This document shows, piece by piece, positions 27,730 to 29,638 of a DNA stretch of 29,638 nt (within the stretch, counting starts at the first letter, position 1; each line of letters starts with the position of its first letter). The position numbers and the translations under genes were made by a program. The notes under the pieces are model-generated. The model was not told the origin of the DNA and did not search any database. It saw only the letters and a program-made list of their open reading frames with translations. Source of the DNA: UBA9630 sp043725085 (lineage in GTDB: Bacteria > Patescibacteriota > Minisyncoccia > Moranbacterales > UBA2206); the NCBI GenBank assembly GCA_043725085.1, contig JAYSLY010000019.1, positions 1 to 29,638 of the forward strand, in the 5' to 3' direction.

Positions 27730-28719
27730 ATGGCACAAAACTATGGACTGGGTCGGGGATTGTCATCCTTGATTCCCCAAAGAAAATCAGCTGGTAATGC
27801 AGACGAGGCGGACAAGAAAATAACCAAACCGGAAGCGGATTTTAACTATTTTGGTTCTCACGGGGAGAAGTTGGATCAGGACGGAGCTGAGCTCCGCCGT
27901 GACGGAGCTGAGCTCCGTAACAATACTGTCACCCAAAAACTTTTGGAAGATAATGAAGTTGAAATTCTCAAGATCGTGCCCAATCCGCATCAACCTCGCT
28001 TCCATTTTGACGAGATAAAATTGCAGGAACTCTCCAATTCGATCAAAGAGCACGGAATCATTCAGCCAATCGTGGTCAGTCGCAATGGGGAAAAATATGA
28101 AATTATTGCCGGTGAGCGTCGTTTTCAGGCTGCGAAATTGGCAGGACTTTTGAAAGTGCCGGTGCTTGTGCGTGATGTAACGGAGCAGCAAAAATTGGAG
28201 CTGGCGATTATTGAAAATATTCAAAGACATGACTTGAATCCGGTGGAAGAGGCGCGGTCCTATCAAAAATTGATTGATGAGTTTGACTTGAGTCAGGAAG
28301 AGGCAGCGCAAAAGTTAGGCAAAAGCCGCAGTACTGTTGCGAATAAGCTCCGGATATTGACTTTGCCGGTAGAAATTCAAAAAGCCTTGATGGAAAATAA
28401 AATTACCGAGGGTCATGCCAAGGCAATTTTGGCAATTTCCAATCCGGAAAAACAAAAAGCGCTGTTTGATTTGATTTTGAAAAGCGGTTTGACAGTGAGA
28501 CAAACGGAAAACAAGACCAAAGAAGTTTCTGTGCGCACACACAAGCGTCTGGTTAGTGTTGATCCGGAGCAAAAAGCTCTTGAGGATAATTTATCTCAAG
28601 CTTTGAACACAAAAGTCAAACTGCAAAAATCCGGCACAGGCGGAAAAATTGTGATTGAATTTTATTCCGAAGAAGAATTGCGAAATATCACGGAGAATAT
28701 TGAGAGGATTGGGAGGTAG
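27730..28719 (+). CDS. parB: Chromosome-partitioning protein ParB/Spo0J
   Basis: A 329-aa CTP-dependent sliding clamp that loads at parS sites and works with ParA. N-terminal ParA-contact peptide LGRGLSSLIPQ (7-17). A linker (20-70) with two tandem DGAELR heptapeptides encoded by palindromic repeats. The CTPase/ParB domain follows with VPNPHQPRFHFDE, GIIQPIVVS, IIAGERRFQAAK and AIIENIQRHDLNPVEEA. An HTH carries LSQEEAAQKLGKSRSTVANKLRIL, and the C-terminal dimer domain closes it. The last 86 bp are exactly repeated at 29396-29481, after the toxin-antitoxin pair. No perfect parS was seen in the window. Confidence 0.95.
   Translation: MAQNYGLGRGLSSLIPQRKSAGNADEADKKITKPEADFNYFGSHGEKLDQDGAELRRDGAELRNNTVTQKLLEDNEVEILKIVPNPHQPRFHFDEIKLQELSNSIKEHGIIQPIVVSRNGEKYEIIAGERRFQAAKLAGLLKVPVLVRDVTEQQKLELAIIENIQRHDLNPVEEARSYQKLIDEFDLSQEEAAQKLGKSRSTVANKLRILTLPVEIQKALMENKITEGHAKAILAISNPEKQKALFDLILKSGLTVRQTENKTKEVSVRTHKRLVSVDPEQKALEDNLSQALNTKVKLQKSGTGGKIVIEFYSEEELRNITENIERIGR
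27880..27921 (+). repeat. Tandem 21-bp palindromic repeat inside parB
   Basis: Two copies of GACGGAGCTGAGCTCCG plus four bases, period 21 bp (7 codons). Each core CGGAGCTGAGCTCCG (27882-27896 and 27903-27917) is a perfect 15-bp palindrome. It stays in frame and codes for DGAELR twice in the disordered linker. Confidence 0.85.
28634..28719 (+). repeat. 86-bp direct repeat, copy A (parB 3' end)
   Basis: Identical over all 86 bases to 29396-29481. This copy codes for the C-terminal 28 residues of ParB plus its stop codon. Confidence 0.97.
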
Positions 28720-28740
28720 ATTTTGAAAATTAGCTAAAAA

Positions 28741-28769
28741 TTGCCGTTTTTTAAATCTTTTGTTACAAT
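28741..28769 (+). promoter_or_regulatory. Leaderless promoter of mntA-hepT
   Basis: -35 TTGCCG (28741-28746), 17-bp spacer ending TGT (extended -10), -10 TACAAT (28764-28769). Predicted +1 near 28776 is the A of the mntA ATG. Confidence 0.65.
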
Positions 28770-28775
28770 ATACTC

Positions 28776-29069
28776 ATGACTACATCAACCATCAAAAACC
28801 AAATAGTACCCATTTTAAAGCGCCAAGGAGTTCTTAAGGCGGCTATTTTTGGTTCTTTTGCAAGAGGTGAGGAGACAAAAAGAAGCGATGTTGATTTATT
28901 GGTAAAATTGCCTAAAAATAAAACATTTCTTGACGTGGCTGGGCTAAGGGTTGAGCTAGAAGATAAGCTCAACAGAACGGTCGATATTGTGGAATATGAT
29001 GCAATTAGGTCTATCATTAAAAAACAAGTTTTAATGGATAAAAGAGAAATATATGAAAAGAAATCCTAA
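28776..29069 (+). CDS. mntA: MntA-type nucleotidyltransferase antitoxin
   Basis: A 97-aa minimal nucleotidyltransferase. Signature GSFARGEETKRSDVDLLV holds Gly26-Ser27 and Asp38/Asp40, with the third Asp at 70 (RTVDIVEY), so the catalytic triad is complete. In characterised pairs, MntA adds AMP to a Tyr of the HEPN toxin HepT and silences it. It overlaps hepT by 17 bp, which suggests coupled translation. No SD; the predicted transcript starts at the ATG. The gene sits between the two 86-bp parB repeats. Confidence 0.9.
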   Translation: MTTSTIKNQIVPILKRQGVLKAAIFGSFARGEETKRSDVDLLVKLPKNKTFLDVAGLRVELEDKLNRTVDIVEYDAIRSIIKKQVLMDKREIYEKKS

Positions 29070-29391
29070 ACTTTTTCTTGTAGATATTATTGAAAGTATT
29101 GAACTCATTGAGAAGTATACTAAGGATTCGAATTATAATAATTTCATTGAAAACAATACTATCCAAGATGCTGTTATGCGCAGAATTGAAATTATTGGCG
29201 AGGCTACAAAAAATGTGCCACTCAAAATTAGGAAGGAAAACTCTGAAATTCCATGGAAACAAATGGCCGGCATGCGTGATATGTTGGCGCATGAGTATTT
29301 CGGAATCGTCATGAAAAGGATATGGGATACAACCCAAAAAGATCTTCCAAAATTAAAAAAACAAATCTTGAAAATAGTCGAGAAACTTTAA
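29053..29391 (+). CDS. hepT: HepT-type HEPN ribonuclease toxin (DUF86)
   Basis: A 112-aa all-helical HEPN protein of the HepT/DUF86 family. Active-site motif Rx4HxY is intact: Arg75, His80 and Tyr82 in RDMLAHEYFGI. Tyr82 is the residue that MntA would AMPylate. The second conserved region RRIEIIGEATKNVP (43-56) is typical. HEPN toxins cleave RNA, including tRNA in known examples, and can act in phage defence. Partner mntA is immediately upstream and overlapping. Copy B of the parB repeat begins 4 bp after the stop. Confidence 0.9.
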   Translation: MKRNPKLFLVDIIESIELIEKYTKDSNYNNFIENNTIQDAVMRRIEIIGEATKNVPLKIRKENSEIPWKQMAGMRDMLAHEYFGIVMKRIWDTTQKDLPKLKKQILKIVEKL

Positions 29392-29395
29392 CCAT

Positions 29396-29481
29396 GCACA
29401 GGCGGAAAAATTGTGATTGAATTTTATTCCGAAGAAGAATTGCGAAATATCACGGAGAATATTGAGAGGATTGGGAGGTAG
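29396..29481 (+). repeat. 86-bp direct repeat, copy B
   Basis: Exact duplicate of the parB 3' end (28634-28719), including the TAG. Here it has no upstream reading frame and is non-coding. Together with copy A it brackets the 676-bp mntA-hepT segment. Confidence 0.97.
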
Positions 29482-29497
29482 GAGTTTTTGGAGAATG

Positions 29498-29547
29498 TTC
29501 ATAAAAATAGCAATATTGCGTACAATATCCGAAAACACTTCGGATAT
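29498..29547 (+). promoter_or_regulatory. Promoter with overlapping palindrome at the window end
   Basis: -35 TTCATA (29498-29503), 17-bp spacer, -10 TACAAT (29521-29526). ATATCCGAA (29525-29533) and TTCGGATAT (29539-29547) form a 9-bp inverted repeat over the -10/+1 region. The transcribed gene would lie beyond 29638. Confidence 0.5.
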
Positions 29548-29553
29548 AAACGA

Positions 29554-29600
29554 GTTGTGGCGAAATGTCACGCGCTTCGCTTGTTCCATTTCACCACAAC
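29554..29600. repeat. Inverted repeat near the window end
   Basis: GTTGTGGCGAAATG (29554-29567) and CATTTCACCACAAC (29587-29600): 14-bp arms with one mismatch, enclosing GCG-CTT-CGC. It could be part of a leader RNA or a palindromic repeat. Confidence 0.6.
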
Positions 29601-29638
29601 GCTGAGCTCTGCGAAGGGGCTATCCTTTAAAATAAAGC

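Noticed and set aside
1..29638. CRISPR array
   Set aside because: No regularly spaced direct repeats of 20-40 bp; the only direct repeats are the 86-bp parB pair and the 21-bp tandem in parB.

Overview
The window looks like a piece of a small-genome bacterial chromosome, most likely a Candidate Phyla Radiation (Patescibacteria) organism. This is an inference from several features: AT-rich, tightly packed genes; very short SecE (61 aa); a bS21-YqeY pair; many genes without a Shine-Dalgarno (SD) sequence; and a standard genetic code in which almost every stop is TAA or TAG. All large ORFs are intact under the standard code, which argues against the UGA=Gly lineages (Gracilibacteria, Absconditabacteria).

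Layout. 1-3.8 kb: a wHTH-Fic protein with an autoregulatory-looking operator, a secreted DUF5666-like protein, a TauE/SafE permease and an anchored polysaccharide deacetylase. 3.8-8.6 kb: a guanylate module, with amidohydrolase and GuaA on the minus strand and divergent GuaB on the plus strand. 8.6-11.1 kb: a geranylgeranyl-reductase-type flavoprotein and a DEAD-box helicase with a long structured leader. 11.3-12.2 kb: a cassette of three small SD-led genes, one a zinc ribbon split by an in-frame UGA. 12.4-14.5 kb: secE-nusG-rplK-rplA. 14.6-15.2 kb: a P-loop kinase behind a 37-bp perfect palindrome.

15.3-20.4 kb is the most distinctive block: a LexA-type self-cleaving repressor, a fused PD-(D/E)xK nuclease/N6-adenine methyltransferase, a DUF3800 protein, a two-TRD specificity subunit and a 41-aa basic protein. 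No helicase HsdR is present. The promoter is near-perfect and is covered by an SOS-box-like site plus an 18-bp palindrome. I read it as a LexA-gated, helicase-free (BcgI-like) restriction-modification island. Directly after it, a strong promoter drives a candidate ~180-nt structured RNA (20442-20621). One of its hairpin loops is perfectly complementary to the ribosome binding sites of two small ORFs in this window.

20.6-26.5 kb is housekeeping: pth, an LCP-family protein, signal peptidase I, hisS, a HIT protein, rpsU, yqeY and a small orphan ORF. 26.6-29.6 kb: tRNA-Leu(CAA), parA, a REP-like hairpin element, parB, then an MntA/HepT toxin-antitoxin pair flanked by an exact 86-bp duplication of the parB 3' end, and finally a promoter with hairpins running off the window.

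Two initiation styles are visible. Several promoters place +1 at or within a few bases of the ATG (lexA, mntA, parA, probably the deacetylase), while rpsU and four small genes carry strong SD sequences.
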